Shown here piece after piece: positions 1 to 9,872 of a stretch of DNA of 64,000 nt; position 1 is the stretch's first letter; the number at the start of each line of letters is the position of its first letter. Both the position numbers and the translations under genes were made by a program. Under the pieces are notes generated by a model, which saw only the letters and a list, made by a program, of their open reading frames with translations, did not search any database and was not told where the DNA came from. Location of the stretch: positions 186,001-250,000 of the forward strand of contig NW_024067910.1 in assembly GCF_009389715.1 (NCBI RefSeq), written 5' to 3'. This DNA is from Phoenix dactylifera. Its lineage: Eukaryota; Streptophyta; Magnoliopsida; Arecales; Arecaceae.

Positions 1-2724
1 AAAAGGGGGAAATTGAGTGTCAAGTTGATGAAATGCTTAGCCAGGGGCTGATCCGACATAGCTCGAGTCCCTTCTCCTCACCTGTTCTATTGGTGAGAAA
101 GAAGGATGGCTCATGGAGGTTCTGCACCGACTACCGAGCTCTTAACGAAGCAACCATCAAAGACTGTTTTCCGATCCCTACGGTGGACGAGATGCTCGAT
201 GAATTGCATGGTGCCAAGTTCTTCACCAAATTGGACTTACGAGCCGGCTACCATCAAATCAGGATGAAAGAGGAGGATGTGCACAAGACGGCCTTCAGGA
301 CACATTCCGGCCACTACGAGTACTTGGTGATGCCATTCGGTCTATGCAATGCGCCATCAACATTCCAAGCGGCCATGAACGAAATTTTCAGACCCTACTT
401 GCGAAGGTTTGTCTTAGTATTTTTTGATGACATCTTGATATATTCCAGATCCATGGACGAGCACCTTGAGCACTTGGAGATTGTTCTACACACCTTGGAG
501 GAGCACCACTTTCACATCAAGCCTTCAAAGTGTGCATTCGCACAAGTGGAGCTCGAGTATTTGGGCCACATAATTTCAGCTGAAGGAGTTCGTGTGGATC
601 AGCGAAAAATTCAGGCCATGCTCGATTGGCCATGGCCGAAGGACATCACGGCCCTAAGAGGATTTTTGGGGCTAACAGGCTACTACCGACGATTCGTAAA
701 GGATTATGGGCTGATTGCAAAGCCACTGACCACCATGCTGAAGAAAGGAGGTTTCATGTGGACCATTCAAGCACGCAAGGCATTTAAAGACCTCAAGGAA
801 GCTATGACACAAACACCGGTACTTGCCTTGCCCGACTTTTCCAAACCGTTCGAGGTCTACACCGACGCTAGTGGCGAAGGTATAGGTGCTGTTTTGGTGC
901 AGGAACGACGACCCTTGGCCTTCATTTCCAAAGCATTAGGGCCAAGAAAGAAAGCTTGGAGCACCTACGCAAGAGAATTGTTGGCGGTTGTACATGCGGT
1001 GAAGGTTTGGAGGCCATACCTTCTCGGCCGACGCTTCACCATCATCACGGACCAGCAAGCACTTCGCCATCTACTTCAACAGAAGATAGTGACTCCCGAA
1101 CAGCAAAAATTTCTTGTCAAGTTGCTGGGTTTTGAGTACGACATCATCTATCAACCCGGCAAAGAAAACAAAGTGGCTGACGCGTTGTCGCGAAGGGAGA
1201 ACAACCAGATGTTGTGGGTGGCTGAAGACATGAATGAGCCACGGAATTTTGCAGCAATCAGCGGCGTTGATTGGAGGATTTGGGACCGAGTTCGTGAGGC
1301 ATCAAAGCTTGACGCCCGAGCACAAGAAATCCAAGAGAAACTAGATGCAGCGGCTACGGGTGTTGCAGAATTTAAGGTACGCGATGGTCTGATTTTTTAC
1401 AAGGGAAATGTCTATGTCTCCGACGTCCCCGACTTGAGAAGAAACATCTTAGACCACTTCCACAACAGCAAGGAAGGTGGCCATTCAGGTTGGCTTCGCA
1501 CCTATCTTCGTGTGAAGCACTTTTTCTATTGGGAAGGGTTGAAGCGCGACGTCAAAACCTTGGTGGCCGAGTGCGAGACATGCCAGAAGACCAAATACGA
1601 TCCACGGGCACCCACCGGACTGCTGCAACCACTTCCCATCCCAAACATGATATGGGAGGATCTGACCATGGACTTCATCGAGGGTCTACCAGCAAGCAAG
1701 GGCTACGAAGTGATCCTAGTGGTGGTTGATCGGCTAAGTAAGTATGCACACTTCATACCTCTTAAACATCCTTACACAGCCAAGTCAGCTGCACATGCAT
1801 TCGTGGAGACCATTGTTTGACTCCATGGAGTACCAAGGAGCATCGTCACCGACCGAGATCGAGTCTTCATGAGTATTTTCTGGAAGGAGCTGTTCACCTT
1901 GCAAGGAAGCAAACTGAAAGCCAGTTCCTCTTACCACCCACAGACGGACGGACAAACAGAGATAGTCAACAGGACCTTGGGGCAATACTTGCGCTGCTTC
2001 TGCCATGAGCAACAATCACGGTGGGAAGCTTTCATACCCTGGGCTGAATTTTGGTATAATACTTCCTACCACTCATCCATTAAATTGAGTCCTTTTGAAC
2101 TTGTGTATGGGAGGCCCCCTCCACTATTGACTACATATGAGAGGGGCACAGCCCGAAGTGAGGAAGTTGAACAAGAATTATTGGCAAGAGACGAAGTCCT
2201 AGCAAATGTAAAAAGAGAGCTTCGGAAGGCACAAGAAAGAATGAAAAGGTACTACGACCAAGGTCGCCGAGAAGTTGTCTTCAACCCTGGCCAGTTTGTC
2301 TACCTAAAGCTGAAGCCCTACCAACAGAAATCATTAAAAGACAAGTTCAGCCACAAGCTATCTCAAAAATTTTACGGACCGTTCAGAATCATAGAACGCA
2401 TCGGAGAGGTCGCCTACCGACTGGAGTTACCCGCCTCATCTCATCTGCATCCAGTCTTCCATGTGTCGTTGCTCAAAGAGAGGGTTGGTGACCCGACATT
2501 AGTTGCACCGGACCTACCCACATTTAATGAAGAGGGTCGACTGCTTCTACAACCAGTTGAAGCTCTCAAGTACCGCATATGGAGACGAGGCCGAGAACGA
2601 CGCAAAATCTGGCAAGTCTTGATTCAGTGGGGCGGCTTGCCCAAGGAAGATGCTACGTGGGAGGACTATGACGAGGTCTCTCAGAGGTACCCTAACTTCA
2701 TCCTTGAGGGCAAGGATGTTCTTC

Positions 2725-2737
2725 AAGGGAGGAGGAA
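2725..2737 (+). other. Polypurine tract of the Ty3/gypsy element
   Basis: A run of purines (AAGGGAGGAGGAA) stands directly before TGTTGAGG, which fits a plus-strand primer followed by an LTR starting with TG. The same LTR start, TGTTGAGAGCCC, recurs on the other strand ending at 6202, which supports this as the true LTR edge. The tract lies inside the pol reading frame. Confidence 0.6.
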
Positions 2738-3066
2738 TGTTGAGGACCCCCGCAAGCCACGCCGCAAGAGGAGCAACAATCGCACACCAAGGGCCAAAGT
2801 AGCCATGCCAACCAAAGAGGGCCATCGGACCACAAGGAGGCCAACGGGGGGTCAAGCCAAGGCCAACTACTTTGCTTGGAAAGCCTTGGCCAAGCCCCTT
2901 CATGCGGCCGAGCACGCCCAACCTCGGCCAAGCCAAACATGTGCCCATGCATGCCCAAGCCTTGGCCAAGCATGCCCAACCTTGGCCGAACCCGCCGCGC
3001 GCACCGCCCCGCCAAAGCCAAGCCGCAGCCAAATCCTGCCGCAGCCAACCTCGCTTGCTACAGTGC

Positions 3067-3094
3067 GGCGAGGTTCTTGGCCAAGAACCTCGCC
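3067..3094. repeat. Perfect 28-bp palindrome in the LTR U3
   Basis: GGCGAGGTTCTTGG is followed immediately by its exact reverse complement, and both sides are flanked by GCTACAGTGC. Diverged versions occur at about 3132-3180 and 5007-5061, and in inverted orientation at about 5611-5670 and 5697-5750. The recurrence suggests a conserved U3 module, perhaps a protein-binding or hairpin site. Confidence 0.7.
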
Positions 3095-3179
3095 AGCTAC
3101 AGTGCCCACGCACAGCCAGGCCGCCAGCAGCCAGCTACAGTGCGGCGAGGTTCGGCAGGACGAAGCTCGCCTGCTATAG

Positions 3180-3480
3180 TGCTCGCGCCCAGGCCCGCGC
3201 ACGCCCAGGCCCCTGCGCGCCCAGGCCCGCGCCCAGCCGCGCGCGCGCGCCTGCCCGCCAGCGCGCCCAGCAGGCCGACCGCCCGTGGCCGCCCGCGCGC
3301 CCGCCCGCGCGCCCGCGCCCGCCCGCGCGCCCTCCCGCGCCCGCCCGCCCGCGCGCCCGCGCCCGCCCGCGCGCCCTCCCGCGCCCGCCCGCCTGCGCCA
3401 GCGCCCAGCCGACCGCGCGCGCCCGTGCGCCAGCGCCCACGCGCGCGCCCGTGCGCGCCCGCCAGCCTGGCGCGCGCCCA
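3180..3480. repeat. GC-rich low-complexity block (CGCCCG/GCGCGC-rich)
   Basis: About 300 bases built almost only of G and C, made of imperfect repeats of CGCGCCCGCCCGCGC. Open frames exist on both strands here, but they encode only Ala/Arg/Pro/Gly and are composition artefacts. It lies in the LTR U3. Sequencing and assembly through it may be unreliable. Confidence 0.8.
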
Positions 3481-4061
3481 GTCCCAGTCCCGCCCGGACT
3501 GGGACACGCCCAGCCGGGACGCGCGACCCGGTCAACCGGGACACGCGTCCCGTGCGTCCGGTCCGCGGAACCCATGCAGATCCCACCATCCATCCCTTTC
3601 CATCCAATGGCCAAAAAGCAAGCCAAAGTTCAGCCGCGGGAGGGCCCTTCTTGGGTGATCTTTAGCCATCCATCTCATGCCAATCAACGGTGGAAAAGCC
3701 TTGGATCCATGTGAAGACAAAGTGCCATGTTTTGTCTGGGGCTTAGGCTATAAAAAGAGATGTAAAAGACCATTGAAAGGCATCAAGAGTTCATCTAGAG
3801 TCATGTTGTTATGTCGGCCGTAAGGCTTGGGCGGCGTTTGTGCCGAATTCGGTCTTAGATCTTGTGTTCTAGGACTTGGGCTAGTGGTAGATCCATCAAT
3901 CTCCACTAGATTGGGCTAGGAAGGGATCTCTTCAATCTCTTTCTAGATTTCTTTTGCTTTCTTTATTATTGTTCTTCGTTATTCAAGTTAGTGGAATATA
4001 AACCAAGTTTGCTTTCATTGTTGATCCTCTTCTTGAGTTATTCCACCGGGCGTTGCCTACA

Positions 4062-4959
4062 ATCGGTCCATCATCATCGTTTTCAAAGGCACACGCGAGG
4101 AGCGCAAGGAAAGGGGCTTGGTGAGGGGCTTTGGACCGTGAGCCCCCATCAGTGCGGCCCGCTCGACCAGGCGTGCCCCGGTGTCCAGCGCTCCAGCGCC
4201 CAGACGCCTAGCGCCCAAGTCCCCGGTGCCCAAGTGTCCAGCGCCAGCTAACAGTAGGAAACCTCCGGCCAAGGCCACAGCCAATCTGCAGGCCACAGCC
4301 ACAGCCAAGGCAATGCCAAGAACTACAAGCCAAACCAAACAACAACCAAATGGCAACCATGCCATCTCCTCAGCCATCCCAAGAGCAAGGTTTGCAGCGG
4401 TTACCAACAAGTTATCCAGCCATGAAGAAGATAAAACTGCAGCAACACATGGCATTCTCCCATGCAATGTAAAGGCCTATATAAAGGCCTAAGTGAGGAG
4501 AGTTTAGGGGTCTTTTATCAGCCATTGTATTAGCCACTTTTAAGTGTGTTCGGCCACATAGGCTTGGGTAGGCATAGTGCCTAATTCGGTCGGTCCTAAG
4601 GGACTTGGGCTAAGGTTGGGTTAATCAACCCTCCTTAGATTAGGCTAAGATTGGGACGCCATTCCCTCCTTAGATTATTTGTAATTCCTCTCTATTAGTG
4701 GAATCAAAAGCAACCAATTGCTGTCTTCTTCACTTCATTGAGTTGTCTTCAATTGTCGAGATTGCCTAAGGTTCCAAGGAAGGATTCATCCTCCATTCTT
4801 AGCCAAGTAGAACTTGAAATTAGGAGTCATAAGTGCCATCGTTCCAAATCAGCCGGTGTTACTTAATTCGGTCAAGGCACAACATCAAAGGGCCAACGCT
4901 AAAGGAGCAAAGGGCCAACGCCAAAGGAGCAAAGGGGAACACATCGGTGTGGTTGGCGA
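4062..4959 (+). repeat. Second, diverged LTR-like stretch
   Basis: This stretch has a TATA-like box (CCTATATAAAGG, about 4469-4480). After it come phrases shared with the first LTR's R/U5 region: GGCTTGGG, CTAATTCGGTC, GACTTGGGCTAA and ATTAGGCTA. It appears to be the end of a related but distinct LTR element, possibly a solo or nested LTR. A short tandem repeat (AAAGGGCCAACGC plus AAAGGAG, two copies) lies at about 4886-4935. No coding region was recognised and the boundaries are uncertain. Confidence 0.45.
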
Positions 4960-5519
4960 ATGATCGACGCTAGACCCCACCACCCGCCAGCCAGCCTGCG
5001 CGCACCAGCCTGCTACAGTGCGGCGAGGTTCGACCGCAAGAACCTAGCCGGCTACAGTGCCTGCACGCCCAGTCGTGCATCCAGCAGCACGCCCGGGTCC
5101 GCCCCACGCCTGCGCGCCAGCCGGCAGCCGCGCGCCCAAGTCCTAGCCGGGACGAGCGACCCGATCAATTGGGACATGCATCCCGTGCGCTTAGGCCGCA
5201 CGCCCAGCCCCAGTTCCTCCCGGACTGGGACTTTCCCAGCTCAATCGGGACGCATCTCGGCCATCCGGGACACGCTTCCCGTGCGCCCAGTCCGCGGGAC
5301 CCGAGCATCTTAGCCCTCCATTGCCCACCCTTCAACGGCTAAAGACCAAGTCAACACCAGCTGCGGGAGGACCTCTTCTTGGGTGATTTTCAGCCATTGA
5401 TCTCATGCCAATCGATGGTGGAAAGGCCTTGGATCCGTGGGAAGACAATTTGCCATATTTATCCAAGGCGGGTTATTTAGTTTTGTTTAGGGCTTAGCCT
5501 ATAAATAGAGTTGTAGTCC
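4960..5519 (+). repeat. LTR U3 fragment, same family as the 3' LTR, direct orientation
   Basis: It shares in the same order with 3040-3760: TGCTACAGTGCGGCGAGGTT, a CGGGACACGC..CCCGTGCG block, TTCTTGGGTGAT, TCATGCCAATC, GCCTTGGATCC and a TATA-like CTATAAATAGAG. It stops abruptly at about 5519, where inverted sequence of the same family begins. Confidence 0.65.
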
Positions 5520-6202
5520 GGGAGGGACTAGGGCTGGGTGCGCGGCCTGTGGGACGCGGGTCCCGGTTGACCGGGTCGGGAGGGATTGGGACTTGGGCGT
5601 GCGGGGGCACTGTAGCTGGTGAGGTTCGGTCGGCCGAACCTCGCTTAACTGTAGTAGGCGGGCTGACTGGCACAGGCGGGCTAGCTAGCTAGCGGTTACT
5701 GTAGCTGGTGAGGTTTTTGCAGCTGAATCTCGCCGCACTGTAGCAGGCGAGGTTGGCCGCGACAGAACTTGGCTGCGGCAAGGCTTCTGGCGGGGCTCTG
5801 CGCGCGGCGGGCTCTACCAAGGTTGGACGTGCTCAGCCGAGGCTTGGGCGCGCGGTTGGCTCGGCTAGGTTGGGCGTGCTCAGCCGAGGCTTAGCATGCA
5901 TGGGCGCGGTGTGTGCGGCACGAGCATGGTCTCGGCCGACCATGAATGTGTTTGGCCGAATGAAGGGGCTTGGCCAAGGCTTTCCAAGCAAAGTAGTTGG
6001 CCTTGGCCAAGGCTTTCCAAGCAAAGTAGTTGGCCGACCATGAATGTGTTTGGCCGAATGAAGGGCCTTGGCTTGACCCTCCGTTGTCCTCCTCATGGTC
6101 CGATGTCCTCTTTGGTTGGTGTGGCCGCTTTGGCCTTCGGTTGGCATATGGTCCTCTCCCGGCTTGGCGCTTCCTCGGTGTTGCTTGCGTGGGCTCTCAA
6201 CA
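5520..6202 (-). repeat. LTR U3 fragment, inverted orientation
   Basis: Read on the - strand this matches the first LTR from its start. It begins TGTTGAGAGCCC at 6202 and runs through the AACCAAAGAGG, CATCGGACCA and GGTCAAGCCAAGGCC phrases found at 2810-2870 on the + strand. It ends with the ACTGTAGC/GAGGTTC modules near 5611-5750. Inside, two 33-bp direct repeats (about 5970-6034) are flanked by two copies of GACCATGAATGTGTTTGGCC. It forms a head-to-head inverted pair with the preceding fragment. Confidence 0.65.
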
Positions 6203-7040
6203 CGTGCGCCTTCTGCGCAGCGCAGAGGCTCGCGCACTGCTGGGTGTGTGCACGGGGGTCCGCGCACGGTTGTGTCCGTGCGGGCGTGCGGTTGGCCAGG
6301 CGTTGGTGTGGTTGTGGCTGAGGGCCCCGAACCTCGCGCAGGCGCTGGGCAAGGCCTACGCGGGGCTGAGCCGACGGCTGGTGAGGTTCGCCAAGGCTTG
6401 GGCAAACCTCCATGCAATGTATTTGGCCCAAGTCTTGGCCTTGGCCGAGGTTGGCCTCGGCCGATCCTTTTGGAATTTGGCCCAGCGGGTTGGGGGTCTC
6501 ATCAAGGTGTCCAAAATGGCGTTTGATGGAGAGCAAGGTCTTCATTTTTTTGTCAAAATTGATCCATTTAGTTGAAATTGATTGAATTCAGCCAAGAGTA
6601 TCGAAATTGGTCCCTAACTTATGATCCATATGGGCGGAAATTTAATTTCGGTCCATGTGTCAATGATTTTGGTCAGTTTCATTTGAAATTGACTGAAACT
6701 AGCTATATATATATATATATATTTAAAAAGCTTCTTATTGTTGCTTGTTATCATATTGCAGTGTTGTCATTTCTTTATTTATTTAGTCATATAGACTATA
6801 TGATAGCAATTTTTGTGGCTTTCTTTCTTTTTGTTGAGTTAAAGAGAGCATGCTTAATAATGATCAAAGTTTTCACTGATAGCTTACCAATTCAAGTCGG
6901 GGCGATTACATTATACCCCATACTAACACTTGGTATGTTGTTGGAGGCAAGATAATGCTATTGTGTCAGTATTGTATCACATTGAGCCCTTGTATCATAC
7001 CAATACCTTTTTGGTCGGTATGATTTGCTTGGTACTAGAC
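6203..7040. other. No gene recognised; GC-rich then AT-rich sequence
   Basis: 6203-6500 is GC-rich and rich in TTGGCC, probably more retroelement-derived sequence. From about 6550 the composition drops sharply to AT-rich, with a short (TA)n run near 6707-6722. An open frame at 6572-6955 has no recognisable domain. Confidence 0.4.
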
Positions 7041-7385
7041 CAAGGTACGCGGGTACCGACAATACCGACGTACCGGTGGGCATCGGTACCGGTACGGTGC
7101 CGAATCAAACCGAGCCGAACCGGTACTGTACCGATGGGGCTAAAAACCAAAAAAAAATTGGAGCCGGTACGGACTGGTCGGTTCGGGCCGGTACCGGTTC
7201 GGTACGGGCCGGTACCGAGTCGGTACGGGCCGGTACGCGTCGGTACCGGTCGGCCCGACGCGTACCGGCCCGTACGGACCGGTACGGTTCGGTACCGAAA
7301 TATGTAGCTGTACCGTACCGGTAGGGTTCGGTACCGGTATGTACCAGCCGGTACCGGCCCGTACCGACCGGTACGGCAGACCATG
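7041..7385. mobile_element. CCGGTACC-rich non-autonomous hAT-like element (copy 1)
   Basis: A 345-bp element starting CAAGGTACGCG and ending GGCAGACCATG. It is flanked by exact 8-bp direct repeats TACTAGAC (7033-7040 and 7386-7393), the target-site length of hAT transposons. The inside is dominated by overlapping GGTACCG/CGGTACGG motifs on both strands. The long Tyr/Arg/Pro/Gly/Thr reading frames are artefacts of that motif. No transposase is present. Confidence 0.8.
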
Positions 7386-8252
7386 TACTAGACAGTATGG
7401 GTTGGTATAGAAAATCTTGGTACTGGTAATCTTTGACGGACCTAGGCTCCTCAAATGGCTTTTAATATAGTACTCTACAAAGGTTATTTTAAACAACTAT
7501 GTCCAATATATTTCACAAAAATAAGTTTCTTTATGCAAAAGAAATGTAGTATTCCATAACTATGTGCATTTTATTGAACAACCTCTTAACTCCAAATATA
7601 TGAGAATGCCTAAATTCAGTATATTGGTGAGTGCTACTAAATTTGAAGAAAAAAGTGAATGTTCTTGGCACCAAAAAGTGTTCAAAATTGTTAAACATAA
7701 CAAATTTTCGAATAACTGAAATTCAGGTAAAGAATATGTGTTCATAGTACATGATGATTTCACTTATCTATAGTATTAAATTCTGCTTATGATTGTCGTA
7801 ACTACACAAAGAAAGAATCTATAATATATAATACTTATAAATTTTCTTGACTTCTTTATTTTCTTTTTTAATTATTTTTTTGATTTTTGATTGAAACTCT
7901 GAATCTCATAGTGAAACTTTCAAAATTACCGAAACTATGGAAACACCATAGAGCCAGCCAAAGGCTAAATCAAAACCAAAAGAAAATTTTCAAACCTTGA
8001 GGTGGTGAGATTGTACTCCATAACCTTTGGATAGATATAGAGGGAGAGCCATAATGACACCATTTTAGTTGACCAAACCTTGAGGAAGATGGTTGGGTTT
8101 AGGACTTCTCTCGCATTCTAGTTTTACTCTTGGATGTGACTTTTGCAAAGTAAAGGCTTAACAAAGATTAAAGTACCAGAAAAGCCACAGTAAAGTTTGG
8201 TCTAGATGGCTAGGATCAAGGATTTCTTCCTCTTGCATATGGGACTTTGTGA
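7386..8252. other. AT-rich stretch without recognised gene
   Basis: No coding frame or repeat family is recognised. If DCL4 exons exist upstream of the window, this is intron sequence. Confidence 0.4.
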
Positions 8253-9575
8253 TAGGGCTGAAAACAGATCAGTTACAAATCGGATATTGATATATTCATT
8301 ATTTATATTTTTCAACGAATATGGATACGGATACAGATAATAAACATATATCAAAATTAATATCCATATTTCTTCGAAACGGATATGGATACAAATCAAA
8401 TATTAAGCATATCCATATTTGTTATAAACGGATATGGCTACGAATCGGATATTTAACATATCCATATTTTTTATCCGAATATGGATATAAATCAAATACT
8501 TTTTTTGGATATTAATCAAATTTGAGCAAAATTCAATGATAAAAACTAGCAATAAAGACATGATCCTAAAAGAAAGATTCAATTAAAAAAAATATAATTT
8601 TGACAAGCATTTATCAATAATAAAAACAAACAATTTCATAAAGGATATACCCCCTAAAGTTGCTCGTCACCGAAGTCGATGGGATCTATGGCGCCTCTAA
8701 GGCATCTCACGGCTGTCACTGGTTTGCAATTGCCAGGTGGAAACTAGAAAGTGGACAGGATCTTTGAAATCCTAGTTGCTTGAAGACAACGAACGAAGAG
8801 TAGAGGGACGAAATGGATGAACAAGAGGTTTGAGCCTTTCAGGCAAGGTCCGCCGTACCGGTACCGGTCGGCGTACCGGTGGCCGGCCGGACCGGTACGG
8901 TACCGGTCCGGTCCGGTACGTACCGGCTGGTACCGGTCCCGTACCGGCCGGTACGCGGTGGTTTCAAAAACCACAGCGCGCGGCGCTGTGGTTCTAAAAA
9001 AAAAAAAAAAATCGTACCGGTGTACGAGGTGCGTACCGGCCGGTACGGGCTCCGAACCGGCCGGTACGCACCCGTACCGGCCGGTTCGGATAAAAAACCG
9101 GAAATACCGGTTTTTAATCCGTTCCGGTACCGGTCCACGGCCGGACCGGTACGTACCGGCCCGTACCGGCCAGTACGGACCGGTACGGCATTCCATGCTT
9201 TCAGGCGTGCTAGGTGATTCGAAGGATTTTATTGGAATCGGTTATTTCTTATTCGGGTTGCTATCTTAAGTGACGGTCATCTGATATTTGAATTCCTTTT
9301 AGTTTAGGTTTGGTTAATCACTTAATTACTTTCCGGATTTAATTGAACTTAAACTTCTTTTCACTTATCCTTGTTATACGGATATCTAGATTCGGATCCA
9401 AATCTTGGAAAATTAGGTGTATCCGCATCTGTATTCGTATCCGGGAGATTTTTGAATTGACTATCTGGATCTGTATCTATATCCGATCGGATTGAAAAAA
9501 TACTATCCAAATCTGATCCGAATCGGATACGGAAACGGATACGGTCGGATATAATCTGACTTGCTTTCTGCCCTA
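8253..9575. mobile_element. hAT-like element with TAGGGCTGAAAAC ends, carrying a nested element
   Basis: The left end TAGGGCTGAAAAC is mirrored by TAGGGCAGAAAGC read inward from 9575. The flanks are CTTTGTGA (8245-8252) and GTTTGTGA (9576-9583), 8 bp with one mismatch, which fits an aged hAT target duplication. Subterminal regions at both ends are built of repeated CGGATA/GGATACGGATA motifs, typical of many plant non-autonomous hAT elements. A CCGGTACC element (8844-9197) is inserted inside it. No transposase was recognised. Confidence 0.65.
8844..9197. mobile_element. CCGGTACC-rich non-autonomous hAT-like element (copy 2, nested)
   Basis: A 354-bp element starting CAAGGTCCGCCGTACCGG and ending GGCATTCCATG, flanked by exact 8-bp repeats CTTTCAGG (8836-8843 and 9198-9205). 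Its first 26 bases are the exact reverse complement of the right end of the element at 15951-16166. It contains a GC hairpin (arms 8969-8979 and 8983-8993) and an internal A run (about 8997-9011). Confidence 0.85.
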
Positions 9576-9775
9576 GTTTGTGAAGCTTTTTTTTTTCTCT
9601 AATTGGATGTTTTAACACACACCTGGGGAAAGAAAAAAAAGGTCATTGTCTTGTGGATGGTAATAGTTTTATTTATTTAGATTGAACTGTAGGGTGCACT
9701 ATATAGATAATCAGTTATTGATATTCCATTCAATCTCTAGCACATCTGACAAGAAATTGTTCTTCTGATTTGTAG

Positions 9776-9872
9776 ATTATACAGAGGGCAGCTCCATTAC
9801 TTTAGAGACTCTAGAAGAACCATTTTTCTCAAAAAAGTTATTAGCTCTCATTGAAATTCTGTCATGTAACAG
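9776..9872 (+). other. DCL4: DCL4 exon, helicase linker (first recognised exon)
   Basis: 97 nt between TGTAG and AG|GTTAGT. It encodes the block [17 protein letters not shown], matching the conserved DCL4 segment just before helicase motif IV, and it joins in phase to the exon at 15239. The upstream exon could not be found anywhere in 1-9775. Confidence 0.75.

Larger units (their letters stand above)
3..3179 (+). pseudogene. Ty3/gypsy pol polyprotein (RT, RNase H, integrase, chromodomain), partial, with in-frame stop
   Basis: The frame is open from the window edge to a TGA at 1818-1820, and the same frame continues to a TAA/TAG-type stop ending at 3179. Reverse transcriptase shows the active-site block FFDDILIYS (about 425-455). 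RNase H shows YTDAS (about 860-872) and its ITDQQ block. Integrase shows an HHCC zinc finger (about 1455-1600), the first acidic residue in MDFIEGLP, and the second in SIVTDRDRVF just after the stop. A chromodomain-like segment with WGGLPKEDATWE lies at about 2625-2665. The single TGA separates the first integrase acidic residue from the second, so full-length integrase cannot be made without read-through. The frame runs across the polypurine tract and some 440 nt into the LTR. Confidence 0.88.
1..4061 (+). mobile_element. Ty3/gypsy chromovirus LTR retrotransposon, 3' part (5' end outside window)
   Basis: The sequence opens inside pol. Reverse transcriptase, RNase H, integrase and a chromodomain follow in order, then a polypurine tract and one LTR. 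The domain order and the C-terminal chromodomain place it among plant chromoviruses; Tekay-like is my guess. Gag, protease, the primer-binding site and the 5' LTR lie upstream of the window. The right LTR edge (near 4061) is uncertain: it is set on a CA-ending motif, and no target-site duplication could be checked because the left end is missing. An in-frame TGA in the integrase indicates a non-autonomous copy. Confidence 0.85.
2738..4061 (+). repeat. 3' LTR of the Ty3/gypsy element (U3 very GC-rich)
   Basis: The LTR starts TGTTGAGG after the polypurine tract. U3 holds a palindromic module (3067-3094) and extremely GC-rich sequence (3180-3480). A TATA-like box (CTATAAAAAG) lies near 3749-3758. 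The R/U5 part contains phrases that recur in a second LTR-like stretch near 4550-4680, such as AATTCGGTC and ACTTGGGCTA. U3 matches also occur at 4960-5519 (direct) and 5520-6202 (inverted). The end at a CA near 4061 is tentative. Confidence 0.6.

Noticed and set aside
2872-3714. Long overlapping open frames on both strands
   Set aside because: They encode Ala/Arg/Pro/Gly low-complexity protein in every frame of a very GC-rich LTR, a composition effect and not genes.
6572-6955. 127-codon frame with hydrophobic segments
   Set aside because: It has no recognisable family, is AT-rich and contains a TA run. I could not link it to DCL4 or any other gene.
6930-7496. Open frames full of Arg/Tyr/Pro/Gly/Thr
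   Set aside because: They are translations of the GGTACCG motif array of a transposon, open on both strands.
8744-9269. Several 100-150-codon frames on both strands
   Set aside because: Same motif-array artefact inside the nested hAT-like element.
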